Part shown: one piece after another, positions 1 to 6,740 of the stretch
Layout of the letters: each line of letters begins with the position of its first letter
Numbering within the stretch: the stretch's first letter is position 1
Assembly: GCA_026770585.1 (NCBI GenBank)
Contig: MU646753.1
Coordinates: forward strand, 174,971-189,970
DNA: 15,000 bases
Direction: 5' to 3'
DNA from: Baffinella frigidus
Taxonomy: Eukaryota; Cryptophyceae; Cryptomonadales; Baffinellaceae
Program-made: the position numbers and the translations under genes
The notes under the pieces: generated by a model
Seen by the model: only the letters and a program-made list of their open reading frames with translations
The model's database searches: none
What the model was told of the DNA's origin: nothing

Positions 1-190
1 AGAGAGAGCGAGAGTGAGCGGGAGGGAAGGAGCGAGAAAGGGGAAAGAAAAGAGAAAGCGAAATAGAAAAGAGCGCGCGCGCGAGAGAGAGAGATCGAGC
101 GAGGGAGAGGGAGGGAGAGAGTGAGCGAGCGAGCGAGAGAGAGGGAGAGGGAGGAGGAGAGGGAGAGGGAGAGGGAGCAGAGTGGAGCGG
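1..190. repeat. GA-rich polypurine low-complexity tract
   Basis: Almost pure A/G with scattered GAGC and GCGC units. It is cut by the window edge. No coding signal is visible. A second tract of the same character lies at 1389-1712. Confidence 0.9.
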
Positions 191-202
191 GGCCGTGAGG
201 CA

Positions 203-205
<3 letters not shown>

Positions 206-249
<44 letters not shown>
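206..249. repeat. (CT)22 microsatellite
   Basis: Uninterrupted CT dinucleotide run of 44 bp. It lies just after the purine tract, so the purine-rich strand switches here. Confidence 0.95.
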
Positions 250-251
<2 letters not shown>

Positions 252-434
252 ACACAGCGCGAGGCCGTCAAGCCGTGCCGTCCCTGCGAACAGATCGATC
301 CGCCGCACAGCCGCGTCCAAACATGTACTCAACCCTGAACCAGGTGCGGCCCAATCTGTACTCAACCCTACACCCCACACCCTTGACCTTGAGACAGCAG
401 GGACAGAGCGCGAGGCCGTCGAGCCGAGCCTTCA

Positions 435-604
435 ACTTAATCCCGCCGAGTATTCATAATGAATACGATTTTTGTGTATCTTGAGGGTAGAAATAAGACA
501 GTCGTCTATCTAGACTTCATTTAGAGCCTTAAGATACACCGGAATCGGATCGGAGATCCCCGAAATAGTATTCATTATGAATACTCTTCCGGATGAAATT
601 AGAT
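435..604. mobile_element. MITE-like element, family PAL, copy 1
   Basis: A 19-bp perfect inverted repeat (448-466 and 568-586) whose sequence, GAGTATTCATAATGAATAC, is itself a near-palindrome. The flanks GATCTAATCC-like and CCGGATGAAATTAGATC extend the terminal repeats imperfectly. The interior, including AAGACAGTCGTCTAT, recurs in reverse orientation at 3473-3690, and the same termini flank an unrelated interior at 2682-2812. No open reading frame; inferred to be non-autonomous. Confidence 0.7.
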
Positions 605-666
605 CTTCAGGCAACACGGACACCTTAGGGCAGCACGCGGACAACTTAGACCTTACGGAAGTAGGG

Positions 667-745
667 GCAACTTAGACTACCTAAGTTGTCCGGATGACTA
701 GGACCTTACGGCAGTAGGGGCAGAGCGCGAAGCAGTCAAGCCGCG
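667..745. repeat. Direct repeat copy A (GGCAACTTAGACT...)
   Basis: A stretch of roughly 75 bp recurs at 1197-1275 with only a few mismatches. It contains a small foldback, CAACTTAG/CTAAGTTG, then GATGACTAGGACCTTACGG and the dispersed AGAGCGCG core. Related GGACAACTTAGACCTT fragments occur at 650 and 1028. Confidence 0.8.
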
Positions 746-1116
746 ATTACATTTCGAAATAATACTACTTTTATCTGTACTCAACCATACACCAGACACG
801 CTCCGATCTGCACTCAACCCCCACTCCCACCCCCCTACCCCTTGAACCTTGAGGCAGCAGGGACAACCGTGAACCAGGTGCGGCCCAATCTGTACTCACC
901 CCCCCCCCAAAACACCCTAAAAAAAAATCACACCCTTTTGACCTTGAGGCAGCAGGGGCAGAGCGCGAGGCCGTCGAGCCGAGCCTTCAATTAGACCTTC
1001 AGGCAACACGGACACCTTGGGGCAGCACGGACAACTTAGACCTTGGAACAGCAGGGACAGAGCGCGAGGCCGTCGAGCCTCTCGGTGTGTGCGCGAGCAG
1101 ATGGGCGAACAGAGCA

Positions 1117-1146
1117 CACACCGAGTGTGTGCTCACACTCGGTGTG
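1117..1146. repeat. Perfect 13-bp hairpin
   Basis: CACACCGAGTGTG (1117-1129) is followed, after a 4-nt loop, by its exact reverse complement (1134-1146). It sits between two copies of the dispersed repeat. Function unknown. Confidence 0.85.
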
Positions 1147-1196
1147 CACAGATCGACATGTACAAAGAGGTTGTGACCCGCCTCGAGTCGTTCGGC

Positions 1197-1275
1197 AGGG
1201 CAACTTAGACTGCCTAAGTTGTCCAGATGACTAGGACCTTACGGCAGTAGGGGCAGAGCGCGAGGCCGGCGAGCC
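1197..1275. repeat. Direct repeat copy B
   Basis: Near-identical to 667-745. Downstream of the shared core the two copies diverge; this one leads into GAAAAGATCGATGAGCC, which recurs in the mosaic array to the right. Confidence 0.8.
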
Positions 1276-1388
1276 GTTCCGTGTGCGCGAAAAGATCGAT
1301 GAGCCTCGGGGGAAGCGCGCCAGGGAGGGACGGAGAGAGATACACGAGAAAAGAGATAGATGTAAACATGATGAGGAAGAGCGCGCGC

Positions 1389-1605
1389 GCGAGAGAGAGA
1401 GGGAGAGAGAGAGAGAGGGAGAGAGAGAGAGGGAGAGAGAGCGAGCGAGCGAGAGAGAGAGAGCGAGCGAGAGAGAGAGAGCGCGAGAGAGCGAGAGAGA
1501 GCGAGCGAGAGAGAGCGAGAGAGAGCGAGCGAGAGAGAGAGAGAGAGCAAGAGAGCGAGATAGTGCGAGAGAGAGAGCGAGAGAGAGAGAGAGAGAGCGA
1601 GAGAG

Positions 1606-1638
<33 letters not shown>

Positions 1639-1712
1639 GAGAGAGGAGAGAGAGAGAGAGAGAGAGCGAGCGAGAGAGCGCGCGAAAGAGAGAGATAGAG
1701 AAATAGCAGCAG
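1389..1712. repeat. Long polypurine (GA/GAGC)n tract
   Basis: More than 300 bp of GAGAGAGC-type repeats on the plus strand. It generates long but meaningless open frames on both strands (Arg/Glu-rich or Ser/Leu-rich). It is capable in principle of triplex or other non-B DNA. Confidence 0.95.
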
Positions 1713-2022
1713 GGCCTTTGACCTTGAGACAGCAGGGACAGAGCGCGAGGCCGTCAAGCCTCTCGGTGTTTGCGAAAAGATCGATGAGCCTTGGCGAAAG
1801 CGCCCCACACAGGTGTGTCCCAATCTGCGATCCAGAGATAGAATGCGTTGAAACAGAGATAGAACGCGTTGAAACAGAGATAGAATGCGTTGAAACAGAG
1901 AAAGAATGCGTAAAAAAACAACACGGGCAGTAAATAAACAACGCGAAAATGTCGGGGGTCCCCGAAAAGATCGATGAGCCTTGGCGAGAGTGCCCCACAC
2001 AGGTGTGTCCCAATCTGCGATT

Positions 2023-2115
2023 CAGAGATATCATGCGTTGAAACAGAGGGATTATATTCATCACGTGGCGTTTTTTTGACGAATTATATCTCTGTTTCAA
2101 CGCATTCTATCTCTG
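2023..2115. repeat. Foldback with 26-bp arms, nested arm GGCGTTTTTTT
   Basis: Arm 2023-2048 pairs with 2090-2115 with two mismatches; the inner 16 bp (ATGCGTTGAAACAGAG) are perfect. A second inverted pair, GGCGTTTTTTT at 2067-2077 and its complement at 2131-2141, interlocks with it. The arm sequence is the same block that is directly repeated in neighbouring units, so the foldback may come from an inverted duplication. Confidence 0.8.
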
Positions 2116-2515
2116 AAATCGAATGCGTTGAAAAAAACGCCAGCAATAAATAAAAAAACGCGAAAATGTCGGGGGTCCCCGAAAAGATCGATCAGCCTTG
2201 GCGAGAGCGCCCCGCACAGGAACGTCCCAATCTGCGATTCAGAGATATCATGCGTTGAAACAGAGATAGAATTTGTCAACGAAACGCCACATGGTAAATA
2301 TGATAGACGCAATCTGCACCCAGCGTGAATATTAAATACAAGATTACAATGTTTGAATAAAGTACTACTAAATATCTAAATTGCCCTCTAAATCATGAAC
2401 ATGTCGGGGGTCCCCGCAAACAGATGGATCAGCCGCAAAGATGGATCAGCCGGAAAGCGCCCCGCAGAGGTACGTCCCAATCTGTGTCCAGGGTTAATGT
2501 TCAATCATATTTGAT

Positions 2516-2555
2516 TATAATATTGAAACATTACATATAATATTGAAACATTACA
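2516..2555. repeat. Perfect 20-bp tandem duplication
   Basis: TATAATATTGAAACATTACA occurs twice with no spacer, inside AT-rich DNA following a core unit. Confidence 0.95.
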
Positions 2556-2681
2556 TTGGAAAATGACATTAAAACGTTTAAATTAAATATTTGTATTTTT
2601 TCATTATTCAAAATAATGAACGTGAACACCAACTAACGAAAGCATCGGGGAGCCCTGCGAACAGATCAATCTAATCGCGGC

Positions 2682-2812
2682 GAGTATTTGAGTCAAATAC
2701 GATCTTGGTAACGAATCTTACTACACACCAGGTTTTACTATTACTTTTATGAACCAATTGTGTAGTAATTTTCGTTGATAGGTCCTAGAAGTCGTATTTG
2801 ACTCAAATACTC
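2682..2812. mobile_element. MITE-like element, family PAL, copy 2
   Basis: A perfect 21-bp terminal inverted repeat (2682-2702 and 2792-2812). Each terminus is itself a palindrome: GTATTTGA-G-TCAAATAC. The flanks (CTAATCGCGGC on the left, GTCCGGATGAAATC on the right) match those of the copies at 435 and 3473, but the interior is different and has its own foldback around TTACTACACA/TGTGTAGTAA. It is inserted after the AACAGATC of a core unit. Confidence 0.75.
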
Positions 2813-2904
2813 GTCCGGATGAAATCAGAGCCCCGCACAGGTGCGTCCCAATCTTAATAGTGATTAGATCTGGTTTTAGATTCGTAAAGTGGCTCGTTCT
2901 GGTA

Positions 2905-2963
2905 CAAATAATAAAACTAACGGGGCTACAAGTCACTTATAGCCCCGTTAGTTTTATTATTTG
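2905..2963. repeat. Perfect 24-bp hairpin
   Basis: Arm 2905-2928 (CAAATAATAAAACTAACGGG...) pairs perfectly with 2940-2963 across an 11-nt loop. It could fold as a cruciform or an RNA hairpin. It lies downstream of a CCCAATC core end. It has terminator-like shape but no attached gene. Confidence 0.85.
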
Positions 2964-3012
2964 GGGTTTGCAGTTAGCAAAATCCTGACTGGTGCTAATC
3001 TCATCTCGGAAG

Positions 3013-3132
3013 ATAACTGAATCAGTTCCTTTTCAATAGGAGGTCGAATAGGAAAAATTAGTAAGGGCATAGTAAATTTAATTAGGCCGCCTAATTAAAT
3101 GAAAACGCTAATTAGGGAACTGATTCAGTTAT
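3013..3132. mobile_element. Foldback element with 17-bp perfect arms
   Basis: ATAACTGAATCAGTTCC (3013-3029) is repeated in inverse at 3116-3132. Inside, a 12-bp perfect hairpin (3076-3087 with 3089-3100, ATTTAATTAGGC) sits slightly right of centre. The right arm abuts the next CACAGGTGCGTCCCAAT core. No open frame. Confidence 0.75.
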
Positions 3133-3148
3133 CACAGGTGCGTCCCAA

Positions 3149-3225
3149 TTTGTTCCCAGCGTTTGTATTCTATTGTTTGGTATTTTAGCGTTTTGATGTG
3201 TTTAAATATTAACGCTGGGAACAAA
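3149..3225. mobile_element. Foldback element with 15-bp perfect arms
   Basis: TTTGTTCCCAGCGTT (3149-3163) is inverted at 3211-3225. The left arm starts within the end of a CCCAATTTG core. About 48 bp of AT-rich loop. No sequence is shared with neighbouring foldbacks. Confidence 0.75.
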
Positions 3226-3241
3226 GTGGTATTCCAGCGTA

Positions 3242-3463
3242 ATGACGAAACACGGGGGGGTCCCTGTTAGGACCCCCCTCCGATGTGAATTCGTTTCACG
3301 CATCGGGGAGGGACCAGACACCCGGGAAGCCCTCCGCAGAGTCGACCGGGATTCGGGTCGCCCCGCCGGAGGCTTGTTAGGTCCTCCTCCAGTGGCTTGC
3401 CTCGCCTTGAAAGGCCCTTACGACGGCGTGCCTCCACTTTATGACGAAACATGGGGGGGTCCC
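3242..3463. repeat. GC-rich block between 23-bp direct repeats
   Basis: ATGACGAAACAYGGGGGGGT plus CCC occurs at 3242-3264 and 3441-3463 with one mismatch. The 176-bp block between is GC-rich, unlike its AT-rich neighbours, and opens with a foldback around CCTCCGATG/CATCGGGGAGG. It may be an insertion with a long duplicated flank, or simply another core-to-core unit. Confidence 0.6.
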
Positions 3464-3472
3464 CGCAAACAG

Positions 3473-3690
3473 ATCTCATCCGGACGAGTATTCATAATGA
3501 ATACGCATCGAATAGGAGATCTCCGTATTCATTATGAATACTAGGAGATCTCCGTATTCATTTCGGAGATCTCCTATTCGAGTATCTTAACGCTCTAAAT
3601 GAAGTCTGAATAGACGACTGTCTTATTTATACGCTTAAGTTACACCAAAATCGTATTCGTTTTGAATACTCGGCGGGATTAGATCAATCA
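3473..3690. mobile_element. MITE-like element, family PAL, copy 3, inverted and expanded
   Basis: The reverse complement aligns with 435-604 from TAATCCCGCCGAGTATTC through AAGACAGTCGTCTAT to the far end. Terminal arms are at 3486-3504 and 3653-3671; the right one is changed to GTATTCGTTTTGAATAC but keeps its palindromic stem. An additional internal copy of the palindrome lies at 3525-3541, with repeated GGAGATCTCC segments. The outer ends are AGATCTCATCC and GGATTAGATC. Confidence 0.75.
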
Positions 3691-3796
3691 GGTGCAAGCA
3701 CAGGCACGTTTCAGAGATAAAACGCGTTTGTTCAAAAGCGTTTCGGGTTGAAAATATGTAATCCGGTTTCACGCCAGGATGGCATGAGCCAGGAGG

Positions 3797-4193
3797 GGTT
3801 TCGGGTTTCGGGTTTTGGGTTTTGGGTTTCGGGTTTTCGGGTTTCGGTTGCGGGTTTCGGTTTTCGGTTTTCGGTTTTCGGGCCTCGGATTTCGGGCTTC
3901 GGTTTTCTGTTTCCGGTTTTCGGGCTTCGGGTTTCGGGTTTCGGGTTTCGGGTTTTCGGGTGTCGGATTTCGGTTTTCGGTCTTCGGGTTTCGCGTGTCG
4001 GTTTTCGGTTTTCGGTTTTCGGTCTTCAGTTTTCGGTTTTCGGTTTTCGGTTTTCGGTCTTCGGGTTTCGGTTTTCGGTCTTCGGGTTTTCGGGTGTCGG
4101 TTTTCGGTTTTCGGTTTTCGGTCTTCGGGTTTCGGGTTTTCGGGTGTCGGTTTTCGGTCTCCGGTTTTCGGTTTTCGGGTTTCGGGTTTCGGG

Positions 4194-4234
<41 letters not shown>

Positions 4235-4317
4235 GTTTCGGGTTTTCGGTCTTCGGGTTTCGGGTTTTCGGTTTTCGGTTTTCGGGTTTCGGTTTTCGGT
4301 TTTCGGGTTTCGGGGTT
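3797..4317. repeat. Degenerate telomere-like array (TTTCGGG/TTTTCGG)n
   Basis: About 520 bp of 7-bp units, mainly TTTCGGG and TTTTCGG with TCTTCGG variants, on the plus strand. The same G-rich strand orientation is kept in every telomere-like block of the window. All frames are open (Phe/Gly/Ser repeats) because the period is not a multiple of three and the units lack stops. These reading frames are not considered genes. On the minus strand the array directly follows a candidate 5' splice site at 4320. Confidence 0.9.
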
Positions 4318-4320
4318 TAC

Positions 4321-4369
4321 CACGAGGACCGCGTCGGCGTCACCAGCAGCCGCCGCAAGGTTTTCGGTT
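4321..4369 (-). CDS. Exon-like fragment, ENLAxAAG family, copy 1
   Basis: Minus-strand frame reads TENLAAAAGDADAVLV. It is preceded by ...CCAG and followed by GTAAACCCCG, which leads straight into the TTTCGGG array. The same peptide, with conservative changes, occurs at 4446-4490 and 4562-4637. Third positions are mostly G or C. Function unknown. The protein-level conservation and splice-like edges suggest a duplicated exon or exon relic; splicing is inferred. Confidence 0.4.
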
Positions 4370-4445
4370 CTGGTTTCACATGAGGATAGCATGAGCCAGG
4401 AGGGGGCGCGGGTTAGGGAGGAGGGGGCGCGGGTTTGGAGATTAC

Positions 4446-4490
4446 CATGAGGACCGCTTCGGCGTTCCCCGCAGCCTTGGCAAGGTTCTC
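4446..4490 (-). CDS. Exon-like fragment, ENLAxAAG family, copy 2
   Basis: Fifteen in-phase codons read ENLAKAAGNAEAVLM, flanked on the minus strand by TTTTTAG on the 5' side and GTAATC on the 3' side. Compared with copies 1 and 3 it changes D to N and E, and V to M. A repeated module between copies, CATGAGGATAGCATGMG (seen at about 4379 and 4516, and shorter at 3776), suggests tandem duplication of exon plus spacer. Confidence 0.4.
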
Positions 4491-4561
4491 CTAAAAATCT
4501 TAAAACTGGTTTGACATGAGGATAGCATGCGGCAAGAGGGGGTTAGGGTTTCGGGGTTTAC

Positions 4562-4637
4562 CACGAGGACCGCGTCGGCGTCACCAGCAGCCGTTGCGAG
4601 GTTCTCAGAGGCATCCGGGGAGAACACGTCGAAGCAC
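4562..4637 (-). CDS. Exon-like fragment, FDVFSP-ENLA family, copy 3, longest
   Basis: A 76-nt interval on the minus strand, preceded by CAAGCAG and followed by GTAAACCCC. After one leading base it reads 25 residues, starting CFDVFSPDASENLATAAG. It would accept a phase-2 junction, which matches the phase in which the exon at 6186-6262 ends (AG, then G). A divergent copy of its 5' half is at 5131-5160 (YFDVFSPEIQ). The family is not recognised. Short helical-repeat protein is one possibility. Confidence 0.45.
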
Positions 4638-4671
4638 CTGCTTGTGTTTTTGTGTTGAGTCCGCACAGCGG

Positions 4672-4822
4672 CCTTGGAAGGGATTTCGAATAGTCCTTAA
4701 GCGATAAGACCTAGGAACCTACGGTAGGCAATCCGTAGGGACATAGGGGGGGTTCCTACGGATAAGGTAACGGAAACTTGGGCTCTCAGAGCCCGAAAAT
4801 CCCTTCGTAACCCGCTGTGTGG
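4672..4822. mobile_element. Foldback repeat, family GAAGGGATTT, copy 1
   Basis: Arms GAAGGGATTTCG (4677-4688) and CGAAAATCCCTTC (4794-4806). The interior contains AGCGATAAGACC, CCTACGGTAGGCAATCCG, an 8-bp inner stem (4712-4719 with 4751-4758) and AAGGTAACGGAAACT. The same 140-150 bp occur in the opposite orientation at 9534-9688. It shares the CCTACGGTAGG motif with several other hairpins of the window. Confidence 0.7.
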
Positions 4823-4829
4823 TTAGGGT

Positions 4830-5115
4830 GTGTTGTGTTTTATGGTTCATGGGTTTATGGGTCCAGGGCTGCTGTTTTATGGTTTTATGGTTGAGGGCTT
4901 GTAGTTTGGGTTGGCTTAGGGTCAAAGCACCTGGTTCAGGTTGAGGGTTCGGGATTAAGGGGTCGAGGTTTGTTAAGGGTCTGTGAAGAGTTTGGGGTGT
5001 GTCAAGGGGGTGGGATTGCTGGAGAGTTTGGTTAGGGGTTGTTAAGGGCTTAGGGCGTGGAGTTCAGGGTTCAGGGTTTGGGGTTTGGGATTCAGGGTTT
5101 AGTGTTCAGGGCCAC
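4830..5115. repeat. Degenerate telomere-like G-rich DNA
   Basis: Loose GGTTTAGGG/GGTTCAGGG/GGTTTGGGG units with substitutions, plus-strand G-rich like all others here. No gene is seen between 4822 and 5131. Confidence 0.7.
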
Positions 5116-5130
5116 GGCTGATGACCAATT

Positions 5131-5160
5131 CTGTATTTCGGGAGAGAAAACGTCGAAGTA
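5131..5160 (-). pseudogene. Short FDVFSP exon relic
   Basis: Minus-strand YFDVFSPEIQ matches the start of the exon at 4562-4637 (CFDVFSPDAS). It abuts the CCACTCGAGGC element on its 5' side, so the usual AG boundary is missing and the element may have replaced the splice region. Confidence 0.3.
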
Positions 5161-5164
5161 CCCG

Positions 5165-5366
5165 CCACTCGAGGCGATAAATGTAACTATTTTAAAACAC
5201 GTGTTACTTTACAAGTGCAGGGGTGCGTAGTAATTTCCACAAAAATAGTGGCGTTTGGTCAAGTAGCCCGCGGACATCCACGGGCTGCATGACCACACCC
5301 GCCAGTGACTGGTACAAATTTCAACAACCCCACATTTTGAATACCCCCTCTTCTAGCCTCGAGTGG
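5165..5366. mobile_element. MITE-like element, family CCACTCGAGGC, copy 1
   Basis: An 11-bp perfect terminal inverted repeat CCACTCGAGGC (5165-5175, 5356-5366). The interior has a central foldback, TAGCCCGCGG/CCACGGGCT. It aligns over its length with 10993-11217. Its right end is also related, inverted, to the ends starting at 5743 and 5983. No open frame. Confidence 0.75.
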
Positions 5367-5455
5367 TTGGGGTTGGGGTTTCGGGGTTTGGGTTTGGGGT
5401 TTAGGAATTGGGTTGTCGGGTTTGGTGTTTGGTGTTCGGGGTTTGGGGTCCAGGC
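5367..5455. repeat. GGTTTGGGG-type telomere-like block
   Basis: GGGGTTTGGG and GGTTTGGTGTTTGG units, plus-strand G-rich. It lies between the CCACTCGAGGC element and a coding-like fragment. Confidence 0.7.
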
Positions 5456-5462
5456 TCATAAC

Positions 5463-5504
5463 CTGAACTCGAGGGTAGGGACCGCGGCCACATGTTCCAG
5501 CCCC
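5463..5504 (-). CDS. Exon-like fragment, DMGLEHVA family, copy 4
   Basis: Minus-strand frame reads DMGLEHVAAVPTLEF and ends AG before GTTATGAGCC, the same end as the copies at 5841 and 6186. Its 5' part (the FDANG segment) is missing, removed by a short deletion relative to copy 2. Confidence 0.35.
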
Positions 5505-5526
5505 ATATCGGCGGGTTGACGGACTA

Positions 5527-5643
5527 CAGGGGTACTTCGCTCATAAGACCCCCCCCAAACCTAGGACCCTACAGCAGGCCTATGCCTAGGGCCCTGTGGG
5601 AGTCCTATGGGGGGGGCAGTTTCTTATGAGCGAGGTACCCCTG
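5527..5643. mobile_element. Foldback element with 22-bp arms and C8/G8 inner stem
   Basis: Arms 5527-5548 and 5622-5643 differ at one base. Just inside are eight Cs (5549-5556) and eight Gs (5609-5616), then CCTAGGACCCTAC and CCTAGGGCCCTG. The inner CCTAGG/CTAC pattern links it to the hairpins at 8223, 10161, 10325 and 13639. No open frame. Confidence 0.8.
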
Positions 5644-5649
5644 CACAGG

Positions 5650-5700
5650 GGGCTGGAGCCATGTGCTCGAGCCCTCATACCGCCATGCGCATCCAACAGG
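5650..5700 (-). pseudogene. DMGLEHVA exon relic, copy 3, frameshifted
   Basis: Minus strand reads LLDAHGGM, then after a one-base insertion LEHMAPAP, matching the intact copies at 5841 and 6186. The 3' AG/GT end is replaced by the arm of the foldback element at 5527-5643. Confidence 0.35.
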
Positions 5701-5840
5701 CGGGTCGACTACTGCAGAGTTGACGTCCCGTTTGGGTGTGGTACCACTCGAGAATGCTGGAGGATCCTATTTACACATGGGGTTGTACACATTTGTACCA
5801 GGATAAGGTGTTCTAACCTCGAGTTGGCGGGGCTCGTAAC

Positions 5841-5906
5841 CTGAAATCGAGGTTCGGGGCTGGAGCCACGTGCTCGAACCCCATATCGCCATGCGCGTGG
5901 AACAGG
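5841..5906 (-). CDS. Exon-like fragment, DMGLEHVA family, copy 2
   Basis: Minus-strand LFHAHGDMGFEHVAPAP, then NLDF, ending AG before GTTACGAGCC. It is parallel to 6186-6262, but the 5' splice-like AG is not preserved. Third positions are G/C-rich. It is part of the 240-bp tandem unit. Confidence 0.4.
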
Positions 5907-6185
5907 CGGGTTGCCGGACTACTCCAAAGTTATCGTCCCGGGGTTACCTCGGGTAATGCATCACCTCGGGTACAGGCTCGGCACCACTCGAGAATGCTGG
6001 AGGAGCCTATTTATATGTGGGGTTGTAAACATTTGTACCAGGATAAGGTGTTCCAACCTCGTGCCTGTGCTAATTTCGCAGAGTTAAGTGACGAATCAAC
6101 GAAAGTTACTACACAAATACCCTCTTTTAAAAACACATCGGTTTTAAGATAAGTTGTTCTAACCTCGGGTTAGCGGGCTCGTAAC

Positions 6186-6262
6186 CTGAACTCGAGGTTG
6201 GGGACCGCGGCCACGTGCTCCAGCCCCATGTCGCCATTCGCGTCAAACATGGTCACGCGCGC
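6186..6262 (-). CDS. Exon-like fragment, FDANGDMGLEH family, best copy
   Basis: A 77-nt minus-strand interval, preceded by GGGCAG and followed by GTTACGAG. It holds 25 codons plus two bases, beginning ARVTMFDANGDMGLEHVAAV. Twenty-three of 25 third positions are G or C. The first ten residues, with the same CAG boundary, recur at about 6588-6615 after ITS-like DNA, so the homology edge coincides with a splice-like edge. The phase-2 end fits the one-base start of 4562-4637. DANGD is faintly EF-hand-like, but the position-12 acid is missing. Family not identified. Confidence 0.5.
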
Positions 6263-6269
6263 CTGCCCA

Positions 6270-6392
6270 CCACGCCAGATTCGAGGAGTTTTTTTTTTAA
6301 AACCCGTGTCAGGACACGGCTGTTGACTTTTGAAAACCACTGCCTTGAGAGGGAATTGACTTTTGACGACCCCTTCTAAGACTCTGGCGTGG
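6270..6392. mobile_element. MITE-like element, family CCACGCCAGA, copy 1
   Basis: A 10-bp perfect terminal repeat CCACGCCAGA/TCTGGCGTGG. The interior contains the hairpin CCGTGTC-AG-GACACGG, TTGACTTTTGAAAACCACTG and GACCCCTTCTAAGACT. It aligns with 7501-7626 and, inverted, with 11219-11344. It abuts the exon at 6186-6262 on that exon's upstream side. Confidence 0.8.
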
Positions 6393-6483
6393 CAGGTCAC
6401 GGTTCAGGGGTTTCGACTGTGAAAACGATCAAAAATGTTACATTTCTGGCAACGAAAGTTACTACACAAACGCTTTACTAGAA

Positions 6484-6720
6484 GAACGCGCGCCTGCGTT
6501 GGGAGTTAGGGTTTCGGATTCCGCGTTCGGGTTTCCGTTTCCCGCGTTTCGTGCTTCGGGGCTTCGCGTTTCGTTTCGGGTTTCTCCGTTTGCGTCGAAC
6601 ATGGTAACGCGCGCCTGCGTTGGGAGTTAGGGTTTCGGACACCGCTTTCGATCTCCCGTTTCCCGTTTCCCGCGTTTCGTTTCGGGTTTAGGGCTTCGGG
6701 TGTCGGGGTGTCGGGGTTCC
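6484..6720. repeat. TTTCGGG-like DNA with duplicated exon start
   Basis: ACGCGCGCCTGCGTTGGGAG followed by TTAGGGTTTCGGA occurs at 6486-6518 and 6607-6639. Its minus strand carries ...CAACGCAG followed by GCGCGCGTTACC, the start of the ARVTMFDANG exon; only the copy at about 6588-6615 retains residues through DANG. The rest is degenerate TTTCGGG/TTCCCG units. Confidence 0.6.
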
Positions 6721-6740
6721 GGAGCCTCTAGGTGTCTTCC

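Larger units (their letters stand above)
251..1760. repeat. Dispersed repeat with core CAGAGCGCGAGGCCGTCGAG, seven copies
   Basis: Copies lie at about 251-274, 381-425, 701-742, 934-980, 1041-1079, 1232-1275 and 1717-1760. Most start ACCTTGAGGCAGCAGGGG and end in the core AGAGCGCGAGGCCGTCGAGCC. What follows differs between copies: GAGCCTTCAA at 425 and 980, CTCGGTGT at 1080 and 1761. It is a modular dispersed repeat with no coding support. The rest of this interval is unique-looking AT/GC-mixed spacer. Confidence 0.75.
1761..3750. repeat. Mosaic array: conserved core alternating with foldback inserts
   Basis: A core recurs at about 1761, 1951, 2168, 2403 and 2641, and less completely at 3242 and 3441. 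It begins with the palindrome-like GGGGGTCCCCG, then AAAAGATCGAT or AACAGATC, then GCGCCCCGCACAGG and TGCGTCCCAATCTG. The first three full units are 217 and 235 bp apart. After CCCAATCTG each copy continues into different DNA: the TTCAGAGATA/GCGTTGAAACAG block at 1820, 2010 and 2230, AT-rich DNA at 2485, and hairpin elements at 2855 and 3149. Further CCCAATCTG tails occur at 350 and 885. No gene is seen in this stretch. Confidence 0.75.
5640..6070. repeat. About 240-bp tandem repeat, two units and a partial third
   Basis: ACCACTCGAGAATGCTGGAG recurs at 5743 and 5983 exactly 240 bp apart. It is followed in both by CCTATTTA, TGTGGGGTTGTA, ACATTTGTACCAGGATAAGG and TTC-AACCTCG. Each unit contains one DMGLEH-type exon fragment on the minus strand. 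A partial unit restarts at about 6140. Confidence 0.8.

Noticed and set aside
1231-2100. Long Ser/Leu-rich minus and Arg/Glu-rich plus frames
   Set aside because: They arise from the GA/GAGC repeat; overlapping frames are open on both strands and there is no codon bias.
2905-2963. Rho-independent transcription terminator
   Set aside because: The stem is AT-rich at its base and symmetric, there is no associated gene, and the context is eukaryotic.
1761-3750. CRISPR-like array (repeats with variable spacers)
   Set aside because: Repeat cores are too long and variable, spacing is irregular, inserts are foldbacks, and the context is eukaryotic without cas genes.
3748-4450. Several overlapping 190-211-residue frames (Phe-Gly-Phe-Arg and Lys-Pro-Glu repeats)
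   Set aside because: A stop-free 7-bp repeat opens most frames. The array is telomere-like DNA, and the peptides have no other support.
6186-6262. EF-hand calcium-binding loop in FDANGDMGLEHVA
   Set aside because: D1, N3 and D5 fit, but the position-6 glycine and position-12 acid are absent, and the sister copy reads HAHGDMGFEH.
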